Assembly (NCBI GenBank): GCA_944990035.1
Contig: CALYLX010000098.1
Span: 372,001 to 436,000 of the forward strand
Reading direction: 5' to 3'
From: Clitopilus passeckerianus
Taxonomy: Eukaryota; Basidiomycota; Agaricomycetes; Agaricales; Entolomataceae
DNA length: 64,000 nucleotides
Positions within the stretch are counted from its first letter, which is position 1; each line of letters starts with the position of its first letter. Shown piece after piece: positions 9,635-22,600 of this stretch. Made by a program: the position numbers and the translations under genes. The notes under the pieces were generated by a model. The model did not search any database, had not been told where the DNA came from, and worked only from the letters and a program-made list of their open reading frames with translations.

Positions 9635-12600
9635 ATGTCTGACTCACCTTTACACTGGCTTTCTGCAAAGTTTTCGCGTACGGGCAAGAAGGTGTGACGC
9701 AAATCAACCATCAGGTGCCCAGTTGCTGACGCAGACTCACCAGCAGGGAAAGCACCAACATCAACGATCCCATTCTGCTGTAGACTCTGTGCGATCGTTC
9801 GATACAGCTTCTGTATCCTCTGAACGAACACGCACCTCGCACAACGACAGCGATGCTGCAACCGTGGTCGGAGAAGCAGTGGGCTCATCAAGTGCCGTTG
9901 CAATTGCGATTGCCATGCAAGCTATCGCACAAGTAGAAGCCATTTCTGAAGGCGTTCCTGGCGATAGTGAATATGTGCTGGAGGCGACGAAAAGAACGAT
10001 TAATATCCTAAAGGGCGCTGCTGGCCTCGTTCCAATTCCTCTTATGAGGGAAGTCCTGAACATAGGTGTTTCCATCATTTCAACTTGCGAGGTTAGTCAA
10101 TGTTGCATCACTCTTGAATCCATGCTTATATGTAACTTTAAGGCTCTGAACGAGGTCCAAGAACGAGTCCAAGAACTCAAGAATCGAATCACGGAGTTTC
10201 TGCTCGTTATTGCCAAAATAGGCACTGACTCTGCGAACGATGAATCGAAATTTCCCCTTCTCATGGAAGAGCTCGGAGGCCTCAAAGAGTATGTCAATCT
10301 TGTTCGTGATTAAGACTTCTTCCTTACAAGTCGTTCTGCAGTTGCTTAACCACGATTACCGACCGCCTGGACAGGATTAATCAGCAAAACAGCATCCTCC
10401 TGGCCTTCCTCCCTCAGCCCAATCACAAGATCATCGACCAGTGTGTTGATGATTTCCAGCATGGCATTGATCGATTTCAGGTGTGTGAAGCCCGAACAAA
10501 GTTTGAATCACAAACTAATAATCCTCGTCACATTTAGACTTTGCGCAGTATACACGACTCTCAGGATCTCACCAGGATCCAGACCCAGCTGGAGAAGCTG
10601 TACGGCCTGACCAAAGAAGTAGACCAGGAAGTACGAGCTATCAAAGGCGAGGTTCAGGGCGTCAAGTCGGCTGTTGGACGGGTAGAAACCTCGGTGGAGG
10701 AGCTGAGAGCTATGATGAGATCAAAGGCACACAGACATTCTATCGTGGTTGAAGCGGCCATGCCTGAAGTTCCCAACTACTTTTTCGGCCGCGATGCCGT
10801 CATTACAAGGATTGCCGAAGATATCACCAGCGGAGACAAGTCTCGGACACGAGTGTGCATCCTCGGCCCAGGAGGGATGGGAAAGACATCCACTGCTGTT
10901 GCAGTGATGCAGCATCCGAAAGTGAAGGAGATGTACGCCGAGCAACACCGATTTTGGGTCCCATGCCTCAGTGCCAATTCCCCCGGCGCTTTCCTGGCCC
11001 ACCTTGCAGAACAACTCCGCGTTACTGGACAGCAAGATCATCCCCTCCGAGCCATTCTAGATTCCCTTCGGGAATCTGACGAGCCCAGAATCATCCTACT
11101 CGACAACTTCGAAACTACGTGGCATCCTACGGAGGGCAGCCAAGAGGACGTTAGGAAGATCCTTCGTTCATTGAATGCCCTACCCCACGTCGCGATTCTT
11201 GTTACAATGCGGTCCGGGTTCCCGCCCCTCGATAGCTGGACTTCCGAACCTCTCTTGGAAGTATCCCTTGAGGACTCACGCCGGATATACGCAGCTATAG
11301 ATCCAAATGCCCAGGACCATCAGGAGCTCGACACGCTTCTCAAAGCTCTTGGCTATCTACCCTACGCTGTGACCCTCATGGCGACCCGGGGCAAGAGATC
11401 CATGTTCGACCCAGGCCGCCTTCTGGAGGAATGGAACAGAAGAGGCACGGCCATGCTTTCGAACCGACAGGAAGGGATGGACCGGTCGATCCAGATGTCG
11501 ATTGAGGATCCGTTCTTCCAACAAACTCCCGGCACGTTGGAACTTCTGCAAGTTCTTTCCCTCCTTCCCGCCGGTGTTTATGGCTCCGACCTCCAGCTTT
11601 GGGCGTTGCCATTTTCCTCCGACACCGTTGATATCCTTTGCGATACGGCTCTGCTAGTAAGAAGGAACGTCGAGGTGAATGGCGAGAGGAAGGTGCATAT
11701 GATCGTCCTTCCGGTGGTGCAGACGTATATGCGCCATTGGAATATTCCAGATCGTGTCCGGAAGGAGGTCTATCGTCTTTGCTTCAATCACCTTTGCGAT
11801 CATCCGGTATCGTTTGAAGGCCCCAACAGCCCGAACTTCAAGGGCAATGTCGCACAGTTGACCCTCCAAGAATCCAACATCCAAGCCCTGGCCACCGACT
11901 TCATCCAGGAATCCGTCGCAAGACACATCATCGATCCCCTATCGCTACCTTATCAGCTCGACGCCCTTATCATCTTCAGCTGGTATCAGCATTTCAGGCG
12001 TCCGCATGCAGAGTTTCCACAGCGTGTGGTAGAGCTAGCTCGGAGAGTCAAAGAACCGAGACGTGAGGCAGAAGCACTCTTCTGCCTCGCCCAGACCCTT
12101 TACAAGGTCCAACTTTTTGAGGATTCGCGTACAGCCTTCCAGCAGGCCGCGAAGTTGTTCTTATCCCTTGACAACCATGTCCTCGCATGTCGATCCGAGC
12201 TCGGTGAAATCAAATGCCTACAGAGCGCCGGAATAAAGTTCCCCGACCTTGACCAACATCTAAAAGGCGCTTATTCACGTTGGGAGGACTCAAAATACGG
12301 GAAAGAGATTCCAGCCTGGCTGGCTCTCATCAAGGCCAACACATCTCGGATCCAAGGCGGCGTCAGTAACGAAGAAGCTCTGGAACTCTTCCAAGAAGCA
12401 CAGCAGACGTTCACGAGCATTGGGAAAACGCAGGAAGCCGCTATCTGTCTTCAATCGGCTTCCAAGTGCTTCGGCAAGATGGGGAACTATCCGAAAGCAC
12501 TGGCGGCTTATGACGAAGCAGCAGAAATGTTCGAACGCATTGGGTTTCCCTCCGGGATCTTCCGCATCTCAAAAGTTCGCTATCTGAAGGGATGTGGTAT

Positions 12601-12910
12601 ATGGGGCCAAGAGCTGTCGGATGCTCTCAAGGCTGCCTTGGAGCATTCACAGGAGTATGGTTCTCCGATGAACGTGGCGCAGGCTTTGGAGGAGTTTGCC
12701 GAGGTTTACATTCACAAGGAGGACTGGTCGGCCGCGAGACTAGCCTACGAGGGTGCTGTGGAACAATGCAGTAGGGGGTCTGGATACGCACTGGCGAAGA
12801 TTGAAACTAGGTGCCGAAGCAACCTGAAATTCATCGATATGAAGGAGGGAGGCTCCAATGGCGCCGATGATGGCAGGCCAAAGCTTCTGCAAACACCCTC
12901 CCGGTTCTGA
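9635..12910 (+). CDS. NLR-type STAND NTPase with MLKL/HeLo-like helical N-terminus and TPR C-terminus, paralogue 2
   Basis: Complete five-exon gene: 9635-9691, 9735-10091, 10143-10288, 10342-10480, 10538-12910; joined, 1,023 residues in frame. The start is the ATG at 9635 (MSDSPLHWLSAKFSRTGKK), spliced by a 43-nt intron to THQQGK; the open frame from 9723 begins with TTG and is not a start. Residues about 40-225 form a helical region (a VAIAIAMQAIAQVEAI segment, then NILKGAAGLVPIPLMREVLN, then amphipathic coils). This resembles the MLKL-NTD/four-helix type N-termini common on mushroom NLRs, where such domains execute membrane-directed cell death; that assignment is by resemblance only. Then come FFGRD, P-loop GPGGMGKTSTA, Walker B-like RIILLDNFETTW, a GLPL-like LGYLPYAVTLMA and TPR-like helices. 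It is strongly similar to paralogue 1 throughout and diverges from the HET gene promoter. The ligand is unknown. Confidence 0.87.
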
Positions 12911-13907
12911 GTAAGCTTTTACGACCTGACCCTTCCTACTCAACCTTACACCTTCACTTTAGGCTTGCACTCCCTTGGTTCCAGACCTCTTTCATCTGTC
13001 ACCATGCCCACCTGAGCGTTTAGGTCGAGTGTTTGGGTCATTCTGAGTGACATTCAGATCACATGATGTGACTCCACGCGATTTAACCTGCTCCCTCGTC
13101 ACGACATTTGGCAACCTTGACCGCACCCACTGATTATCTCAGGCAAAACCAAGTCGAGTTATGGTACCCTATTGGATAATGATTCCTTATGCATCCTCTA
13201 CTCATATGTCGGGATTCTGAAAATGGCCGCTACTTATCCCCAGTGCCGTTGTAGCATATTGTGGTTGAATTCCACAAGATTTTACGAAGTATTCTTGCTC
13301 AATATCTTTGGCCTCAAGGTGTTTTGTATCCTGAATTACAAAACCCCTGTGACTTATGCCGTTTGCACAGGCTATGAACCAATACATTTGAGATCCACGT
13401 GGACAGCACGCGGCATTCATTGTGGATTCGGTGGCACTAGATGCGATGCGAGACCCAGGTATTTGTGGTCATACAAGTCACAAGTGCATGGCGACCGTCA
13501 TCCCCGGATGAAGAAAATATTGGTGAACGAAGTATTTCACCTTGCTCTTCATCTTATCTGATAACGGCTGATAACTGTGATAGTGAGGAATTTTACAACT
13601 TTCATGATCTGAGCTTTTGCAGAAGCTCTCTCTTCTATCCTCGAGCCAATACCTTCTCGGCTCCCATGTTCCCATGTTCACACGTATCAGATAAGATTCA
13701 ATTCATTAGTCAATCTGTATCACTTGCGAAGCCCGCACATTGTCAAATCGTATCACTCTGCGAGCCCGTGCTTGCGTAGGCAAAACAAGGGTTGTAATTC
13801 GAAGTCTGGTATAAAGATGGGCCAAGCAGGTTGGGCGCTGCCACAAAACACACTTTTTCTACCCCTCTTTCGATAGGCTCTCCACAACTTCACGAGCGCT
13901 TGCAAAC
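12911..13907. other. Intergenic, no gene recognised
   Basis: About 1 kb between NLR paralogue 2 and the first PPOX-like gene. The longest open frame (13172-13561) has low-complexity hydrophobic content, no recognisable domain and no paralogue in the window. I see nothing else in it. Confidence 0.5.
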
Positions 13908-14927
13908 ATGGGCAAATTCTACGACGAAATTCCCAAAAGTCTTCTACCATGGATAAACGAGCAAAAGGTTTTCTGGGTTGCTACTGCTCCTCTCGCGGAG
14001 GAAGGGCTTGTGAATGTCTCTCCGAAAGGTGTCGATGGAACCTTCCATATCATTGATGCCAATAAGGTCTGGTATGAAGACCTCACGGGCAGTGGTGTGT
14101 CCCCAACTTCTCGGCGGCATCATTTTTACGGTCGCTGAACGGCTGGTAAACCCATAGGTGTCTCTACTGTGGCTCATATACGTGTGAGAATGCGAGAATC
14201 ACAATTTTATTCAACGCATTTGAAGGTCCTCCGAGAATTCTCAGGCTCTTTGGGAAAGGTGAGCCTCTTGGTCATCCTTGAGCCAGAAACTACTCTAACT
14301 ATACATGGAGGGACGATATATGAGTTTGGTTCTCCGGAGTACGCCTCCCTCATATCACCTGAAGAATGCAATACTGGCTCTCGCGCGGTCATAATGATTG
14401 ACGTATTCAAAGTCGGGACTGTACGTATTTCAGTCGGTCTCCTTCATTCACCGGCTCTAACCCATGACCGATAGTCTTGTGGCTTCGGTGTTCCCTTTTA
14501 TACCTATAGAGCTCCTCGAAACAAACTCCTATCGATGCTGAGGATGTTCGAAAAGGGCGACATCGAAGGCCGGAACGGGAAAGAAAGCTCCTCTCGCAAT
14601 CTGGATCCGCAAATCGAGCGAATGCTAAGGCGGGGTCTGAAGAACTACTGGCGAACATCGAATAATGTCAACCTGGATGGCTTACCAGCGTTGCTTACAG
14701 CCCCCGATTCAGAGGAGAAATTTCGCAAACCAGTAGGAGAACTTGCAAAGGATGACGAAAGAGCCGGATTATGCGAAGCGGGAGGAACCACAAAAGCCAA
14801 GCCTTTGAGAGTTGCAGCCATGAATGGATTACCGCGTTCAGATTTAATCATCACTTTCCTTGCTGGAGCACTTCTTCATGCCATCTACGTCCGATTTCTT
14901 CGAAGTTTCCAATCGGTAGTTTATTAG
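13908..14927 (+). pseudogene. PPOX-like (pyridoxamine 5'-phosphate oxidase family) FMN-binding protein, copy 1, with a 2-nt frameshift
   Basis: Exons by comparison with the two other copies: 13908-14094, 14158-14258, 14311-14420, 14475-14927. The N-terminal block (INEQKVFWVATAPLAEEG, VSPKGVDGTFH, WYEDLTGSG) is the split-barrel start of the family. Exon 2 is 101 nt where both paralogues have 99: after codons for VAHIR there is an extra GT (near 14181-14184), and the expected ENxRITILFNAFEGPPRI frame resumes only two bases later. Without correction the protein would be scrambled after about 70 residues. All later exons keep the paralogues' frame, including DVFKVGT-SCGFGVPFY and a C-terminal hydrophobic segment (LIITFLAGALLHAIYVRFL) that may anchor it in a membrane. 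Either a young pseudogene or a sequence error. It is convergent with copy 2. Confidence 0.75.
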
Positions 14928-15948
14928 CTTTACTTCGGCTGGTACCCAGAGACTTACCGTACTTGCAAATCATGCTAATGTTCTAGCTGCTCTGAGTTCA
15001 TCAGACGCATCGTTGTGGATTTGCCAATGTCCGCGACCTCGGTTACGCGTGGGGTACGGAGATGCCTCGCGGATGAACATTCTAAAGTGTTAGTGACACC
15101 CGTTGGTTCCGCCGCCCGCACCCTGCCACAGGAAGTGCAACCTATGGCAACGGTGGCCAACCATACCGACAACGGAGATCAAGACGTTCCCCAAGATGAT
15201 GAATCACGATCATCCCGAAATTTAGGATCTTGTTCCATCTTCATCAGCTTGAGCTTACTTCGTGCAGCCTCTGGATCGCCATTTGTTCCTCCGTACCAGA
15301 ATAAGCTTCAGTATGATCTGCCAAATATCACATCTATCACTTCGGAGAACGTCAAAAAATCTATCGGGACGTGCAATGACGCCTCGAAGTTGAACAGGGT
15401 TGAGCCACAAGGCCTGCTCCGAGCTCGTTGTGGTTGAGCAGGTCATACTCTACCGGGTACCCGCTCCCTCGATCCGGCCTTAAGGTCCGCGGATCCAAAC
15501 GCATCTATTAACGCATCACACAGCCATGCAGCTTGACCAACAGTGCGAGCCACAGGATCCACTGCGTTCAGCCCCCATCGCACCGCGTCCTTGCGGGGAA
15601 CTATTGAGAGAGCTTCTCTGGCTGAGGTACATTGAACCTAACCCGAAACGTCGGGACTCGCCGCGGCTGCCGCCTCCTGAGTTGCCGTGGCTATAGGCTC
15701 TGCCTGAACCTTTGAGGGCCTGTGGCGGCATGCATGAATAAAGTAGCTCAGGAACTCGGACGCGGCGCATGAGCGGCAGAGGCGGAACTCTGGATTCTAA
15801 ACCTGGTGGCACCATGCAATAGAGTCGATAACATAATTTTATTGAATAAAAATACAAGATTATTGATGTTGGTAGGAGACTACGTAGAGTAGATTATAGT
15901 CCATGTATTAAGCTACGGTGATGTCAGATAACCATCGTTCAGAAGCGA
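14928..15948. other. Intergenic between convergent PPOX-like copies
   Basis: About 1 kb between the 3' ends of two convergent paralogues. Open frames at 15015-15437 (+) and 15516-15857 (-) show no recognisable domain and no matching copy elsewhere in the window. GC-rich, SG- and R-rich translations suggest chance frames. Confidence 0.45.
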
Positions 15949-17026
15949 TCAAGCTGGTAGCAAAGTATGTGCAGCGATACTACTAAGGCGCCCGCACACG
16001 AGGGTCATGAATACACCGAAGAAGAATGGGAGTAGTGACCTGGGTTCAAATAGTGTGCCATCGCGGAACACAGACGATGAGATCATATCTCCCTTCGTCG
16101 AGGTGTTACCCTGCAGATGCTGGGGGGCGTTGACGTTTCCTGTGATTTCGTAGATCGATTTCTTCGCCACCGGCTTTGATTTGAACACCTGGAAAGACAG
16201 GTGCGCCCCACTGAGTCCTGGCATGTCGTCCAAAGACTTGGTGTTCCTCTCCTCCCACCAGCGTTTCATTCCAATGGAGGGCATTGGCGGGCGCGGTGTC
16301 GAGCTGACGGCCGAAGAAACTCCAGCGACATCAGTGTTCTCCTGTTTGGGTTGATATTCTGTAGGTGTGAGCTCTGCCATGCGGTCGTGCGCTTCCTTCT
16401 TCGCGGCCCATTCCAGAAGCTGGGTTCGGTGGCCCTTGTATTCATAGAGCGGGACAGAATAACCACAGGTCTGATCCGAAAACATGTAAGAATAGGTCGA
16501 AAGAAAAGGCGGGGTGAGACTTACAGTGGCGACTTTGAAAACGTCCAAGAAAATCACGGCGCGCGATCCCGGGTGTCTCTTGCCTTCTGGTAGGAGGGAG
16601 TTATACTCCGGGCTGCCAAATTCGAAGACTGAACCTGATAGCCAATGTTAGATCTACGTGGTCAATCATCGAGTGATCGGAATGCACATACCTCTGCCGT
16701 AGAGTCTTGCGATTCGGGGAGGGCCTTCGAAGGCGTTGAGCAGTATCGTGACTCGCCCGTTTTCGCGGATGTGTGAGATAGTTTCGACACCTTCGAAGAA
16801 CAATGAGTACAATGCTCGGGCCGACGTAGAAAAGCGTCTAACCTGAGCCTGATAGATCCTCATACCAGACCTGGTGAGCGTTATGGACGTGGAACGTGCC
16901 CTCGACACCCTTAGGTGAGATGTTGACAAGACCGTCAGCGCTCAAGGGCGCAGAGGCAACCCAGAAAGTTTGTTGTTTCTCGATCCAAGCAACCAAGAAA
17001 TCAGGTATTTCGCCGAACAATTGCAT
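15949..17026 (-). CDS. PPOX-like (pyridoxamine 5'-phosphate oxidase family) FMN-binding protein, copy 2
   Basis: Four exons, 17026-16843, 16790-16692, 16634-16525 and 16470-15949, joining in frame to 304 residues. The start is the ATG at 17026 (MQLFGEIPDFLVAWIEKQ), equivalent to the starts of both other copies; an upstream in-frame ATG at 17080 would add 18 residues. Conserved blocks: FWVASAPLSADG, VSPKG-like NISPKGVEGTFH, WYEDLSGSG, HIRENGRVTILLNAFEGPPRIARLYG, FEFGSPEY, GSRAVIFLDVFKVAT and CGYSVPLYEYKGHR. The C-terminus ends with a hydrophobic stretch (LLPFFFGVFMTLVCG), as in the other copies. Known of the family: FMN-dependent split-barrel proteins; the substrate of these fungal members is not established. 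The acceptor before exon 2 is AAG (cttcgaag), which is unusual but fixed by frame and homology. Confidence 0.85.
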
Positions 17027-19676
17027 GTTGAAGAGATAGAGAGAAGGGTAGGAGATAGATAAGGTATATCCTGGCCTCAACGGAGCGAAGTAAGAGATCC
17101 AAGAAGGAGGAGAGCAGAAAGTTCAATGACTCGATAGCAGGTTGAGGGGATGGAAGGTGGAATTCATCAGGGATTATATAGCCAAAAAGCTCGGCTGGTC
17201 TTGAATAGGGAGGTATGAGGACGTCCTTCATCTCGGAGATGAGGCCACCCGACCTTGCAGCCCATCACCAGGAGACAACCTATCGGGCATAGGCCCGATC
17301 TGACATCCCCACAACAGGTGATCTTTTAGTTTTCCCGATGGAATTGGGTGCGCTTATTGACATTTATGGGGATTTCCTGAGGGCGCAACATAATAAGCGA
17401 ACTTGTGATGTAACGTGTTCAATGGTCCCTGGGACCTTGACGTATCACAGCCATTGAATAAGACGGCCAAGTGAGGCGTGCCCTTCCGACTCCTCCGGCT
17501 GTCATGGAATCCTGTGTGCGATATGGGTCAACAGGATTTAAGGATGCATCAAACATCCTGATGCGATGAAACGAGCACAAGTGAGAGCAAAATACGGTCC
17601 GAACCTTTCTTACTCAGCTATTCGGCAATTATAATACGTATTGCAAAGTTTTTCAGTAACGCCATTGAGCGTGAGTGTAGAATTAAAAGATGCCGCAAAT
17701 TGACGCCCCTTATGCCGGCGGCAAGTCCAGAATGGACGCAGGCACGAACAGCCACAGAAAGTCATGCCGCTCATAAGCGAGCTACGCGATTGAACGAATC
17801 CTGGGCGAATCGGTTTGGTTCAATACAACGAGGCGGGCGTATGTGCTTTTCGAAGAGGCAGGAAAGGAGAAGTTTAGATCAATGATATAGTTCCTTCCTT
17901 CTTAAAAGATCTAACGAATTACAGGATCACTTGCTGTGTGTTCAAGTCAAATTTCGCCACCCTTAAGAATTGCTATGGATATTATGAAAGTGTTGTAAGA
18001 AAAATCGAAGGATTCGTCGCGTACCACTGTAAGACCCCTCAGCGTGGTATCCCCCACCTCCCGAATATTTTACTATCCAAGCAAACCGAGGACTTGGTAT
18101 GTCCATACTCCAGACTTGGCTAAAACTCTCACTGACCGCCATGTGCGCTCCAAATCAAAGATCCTTGGGGGGAAGATCTCTCGGTGAGGCAAGGGTCCTG
18201 AACAGCGTGACACTAGTTGCACCATCTGCCATTTGACCTCTTAGTTCAGCCGTGCATCTCCGGCTGCAGACCGAACGAACCGTGCCCGTAAGCACACCCG
18301 AACTCACCACCAGCATGATTTGGCGCCACCAAACCTTTTTTTCGCCTTCAGAATGCCACAGCCGGATTCAGCAGCCCGTTCGCGGGGCATGTGTGGGCAC
18401 ATGCAACGTCTGGCAGTTCCCTTAGCCTGGATCCATACAATAATAATCAATTGAAACGTAGGCGATGTGTCTAGAACAGTTGCTCACCGCGGTTGAAGCC
18501 ATCGTCCCGTTCATAAATGAGGCTCAGGGTCATTGACTCGTGCCCAATCCAATGCATCGTGCTACTGTAAATTCTACCTTTCTAGATCGTTCCCCTTTGC
18601 TTGGAATCCCTGTGAGATTATTAAACTATTGCACATTCCCCCGCTGCAGTGTCCCTCGGTTAATAGCTGCGTCGAGTAAAAGGAAGTACTCGTACTCTGC
18701 CTGATATCAAGTGCGAACCCAGCCAAATCCCTTGTAGTTCCGTATATCTTCTGTACCTTGTGTGTGGGCACTAGGACTAGCCGCCAAATTTTAGGCCGCC
18801 GGGATAACGAAGAGTTGGGTCAAAGCCCCTGTGTGGCCCCCTTCTCAGGTCTGTACCTACCGCAGTCTCGGACAATTAATAGTACAATTCCGTATTCAGG
18901 TGTCCTTGTCACTGCTTACGTCCAGCAGTCATCGCCTGTTAAAGTGGGTGGACCGAGTCTGATGGTTTCCAAAGTAAGCTCGACCGTCTTTCTCACCGGT
19001 GTTTCATGGATATCCTGCTATTAATTCTGAAATGAGCTCTGTAAGTTCAGGGAGCGCCGACGGCCTGAAACCGCTTGTTGCGTATATGGAGGATTAAATC
19101 ACCCACGATATTTAATCGAAGTGCGACATGCAGTCCACAGATGATGACGCTAGTGTTCAAGTTACCAAGTCAAGACCGTTTCTGCGTCAATCAATTTATT
19201 CACCTGGGTTCCATGTGCTTCTCGACAGCTTCCTAGCCTCGCAGAAGGTAATCCTTCGGCCCAATGCGATTGTAGCTTACTGATGTTCGTTGCCACATTC
19301 TGAGATCAGTAGCGTGCTGAGAGAAAACGCACGAAATCGGAAAAATAGTTGCAAAATACGATTCTTTGGCTTCAAAGATACCCTACACGCGGATCCGAAC
19401 CGTCCTATGACCAGTCGCCTAATGCAGCATATCCGGTTATGACCCCGATTCGGCCTCGACGCGATTCTCAGAGTGACGTTCGCCACGGATAATTGGATGC
19501 TGAGCATACCCACCTGCAATACCGGCGTATCGGTTTGACGTCTTGGTCCTGCCTACCACCGTCCCCAAAGAGTTTGTCGATGATGATCAGGCAGAAGGCC
19601 AAAGAAATTCGAATTATTCATGATTAAGTATGCTTCTCAAATGTATACATCATAGAATTAGGCCGCTGGTAATATG
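17027..19676. other. 2.6-kb gene-poor region
   Basis: Between PPOX copy 2 and the 3' end of DNA2. The first 200-300 bases upstream of 17026 are expected to hold the PPOX promoter. The rest contains only short frames without recognisable domains (17700-17885, 18758-19024, 19277-19519). No transposon ends, tRNA or tandem repeat were evident by eye. Confidence 0.5.
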
Positions 19677-22600
19677 TTACAAGTTTCCGTTGACGAGGTC
19701 CTTCAGAACTGGCCGCCTGTTGATCATAGCCATGGGTGGACTAAGACCCTTTGCTTTCTTGACGGCCCTCTCTGACTCATGATCATCGCTGTTGAGCGAT
19801 GCAGAAGGGCGTTTGCTGGGCGTTGAGGGTGGCCTTATGATATGTGGATGAAGCATGTGAGCCCGTGTCGGGAGCGGCAGGACCCAGCTGCGCTCGTCCA
19901 TAAGGCGGAAAAACTCCGACAGCACGGGTGCTTCTTGAAGCGTCTTCCTTGAGCCAATCAGGACGAGCTTGGAGCGTGCACGAGTGAAGGAGACGTTCAT
20001 CCTACGCCAATCCTTAACAAGATCACCCGTCTATAGCGGAAGTTGATTAGAGGGTTTGATGAGTAAAGTGATAGGGAAGTGACGTACATGCCCTGCTTCG
20101 TTAGACCGAACCATGGAGATGATTATGCAGTCCTTGTCCCGTCCTTGACTACGATCCGCGGTCAGAATCTCAATCCCTTTGCGATCCTGAAGGAGATGCG
20201 ATAGTAGTTTGACCTGTTGTTTGTACAGGGAGATGATGCCGACTTGGTCTTGACGGACGCCACAGTTCAGCAACGAATTGACAAGTTGATAGACCAGTTG
20301 TGCTTCTGTCTCGTTTTGAACGAGATCACCAACGCGAGAATCGTGTGCTGGAAGTGCGTCGGTGTCTATGAAAACAGCGCGGCAGCTGTCGTCATGTGTC
20401 AGATTAGTATGGCATCCGAGTAAAAGAAATACGGCAAACAATCTTACCTTTCAGACAAAATTGATTTGATCCAACACTTATCTGGCGAACACGTTGCACC
20501 CTCATGGATTGCGTTGAGATAGCTTGGGTCAGGAAGTCGCAGAGTCCGCTGGGCAACCTCTTCCGTACCACAGCGAAGGCGGTTACCGTAGATGAGTGCG
20601 TTAGAGAGTGTCATAATGTCGGCGTTCATTCGGTATTGATATGCGAGGTCAACCACAGCTTGAGGGTGCGCGTCTGATAAACGACGGAAGAGGGATACAT
20701 CCAATCCACCTTTGCGAGCCGCCGGATGGCGAACCTGAAATGTCAACGCCGTTAGCAGGTAGTTAAAGCCGGCGATGACCATATACGACTTACCAATGGC
20801 GGAAGCTGGAAATGATCTCCAACTAGCACAAAGGTATCGGCGAAGCGAAGGGGACCGAGACATGTTGGTAATGTAATTTGTGAAGCTTCGTCAACAATGC
20901 AGTAATCAAACTTGCGTCGCTCGAATAGTGCGCTAGGATGATGGATTTAGATTTCCCCACCGGGGACTAAATGGATGTAACGTACTGATCAACAGAAAGG
21001 CACGTCGTGGCCACAACAGGAGGATCCATCAGCTGATGCTCGAGTTGTTCCAGCGTCGTCGCTTGCTCAGACGCCCGGATTGTGAATTTATGGACATCTG
21101 GGTGAATCTATTGTGGGATCAGCATGAGGAACGAACTCCAGCGCATTCAAAACGGACCTTGTCGATGTTCCCAAGTCGGAGGATTCCAAACTTCACATGA
21201 GTCAGTTTCGCAAGAATAGTATCAACGGCAGAATGGGTATAAGATGTCAACAGAACCGTCTTCCCCATTGCGACAAGTATCTTGATGATTGCAGCGATTA
21301 CCGTCGTCTTCCCGGTCCCAGGCATCCCCAGAATGAGTGTATAATCTTGGGCAGAGAGGGCTTTAGTGATTGCCTGTCTTTGATTCACATTCAGTCGGGC
21401 GAGTTCTGCGGAGTAGACAGGGGTGGTTGGTTCGGGGGTTTCCACGAAACGTGGCGGTCTCAAGTCCACGACAAGTTCGAGACGGCGCGTGTCACCACTT
21501 GCATAGAACAGCTGTGCGAGATTGTCACGGATCCTACCCATGCCACCAAAAAGTTCATCTTTATCAAGCCGAAAGATGACTTGGGAATGAGGCGGCTGAG
21601 TGGGTCCTTGCTTGATGACTCGTCTGCGAATGGCCTCCAAGTCAACCTTGTGATCGACCCCAACAATAACACCGGTAGGCGTGAGATCCACGACAAAGCC
21701 ACGCGCCAGAGCAAGGAGGTTTGGCTCAACCGAAATAGTGATTGCATCCCCTGAATTGATGTGTCCATTCAAGAGGGAATTCACGGGGATACCAGTTTGG
21801 GACGAGGCCCGTCGAAATCGATATGTGAAGCTGTGGATCTTGTTTTGTGCGGTATGCGTCGGTGAAGGGCGAAATGAAGTATCCAGTATCATGGATGCGA
21901 AACATCGGCCCTTGGCCTCACGTTCATTTGCTCCCATCGTCCACAACTCCTTTTTGAACCGCACGAGATCCTGTTCTTCCAAAGAGATGAGGGATTCCCA
22001 TCTCTTGAAGAAGTCCGATTGGCTGGGTGTGAGATGTGCCGTCTTCAGTTCGTAGATATCGGCGATGGGAGAAGACGTGTCCACCACCCCGTCGACAGCC
22101 TGGCAAAAAGATCAATGACGGTGAGAGTAAAAATATCTCCATAACTTACCTTGCGGTACAGCATGCATGTATCGAGAGCATAGCAACGTTTGCAAGCCCT
22201 TTCATCATCGATTGTGGGGGGTAAGAAAGGTTCCGAAGCAGCAGGCTCCGAAGTATTTTTCAGCCGAATGTTGGAGTATTCATATCGCCTCATCATATAG
22301 CAGGCCATTTCGTTCCGTGCTATCATCAAGCCGCGTAGTTCATTGCGACCGCGTGGAACTCGAACCACCTCTTCGCTCTGAGTGTAGTAAAGCAGGCCAT
22401 CTTCAACCTCCGTTTGGTAGCGTTCGGCTGCAAGAAGCGTGTACAGCATCGTTTGAGCCCTATGATCCATGGCCGCCATCGCGCGGCCAGTCTTGATCTC
22501 GAACGGCTTGGGACCTCGCGAAAGGACATTGCGAGTCGGAAATTTTGGATCTGGGTCAGAGATGACAGCCTCTACTGTCACATCTAGCTTTCCCTTGAGG

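Noticed and set aside
9723..10313. Open frame from 9723 as the start of NLR paralogue 2
   Set aside because: It begins with TTG; a spliced upstream exon with a true ATG at 9635 joins in frame.
13172..13561. 129-codon frame downstream of NLR paralogue 2
   Set aside because: No domain, no paralogue, hydrophobic patchy composition typical of chance frames.
17027..19676. tRNA or small RNA genes in the gene-poor gap
   Set aside because: No sequence with a convincing B-box GGTTCGAANCC and paired acceptor arms was found by eye; a tRNAscan-SE run would settle it.
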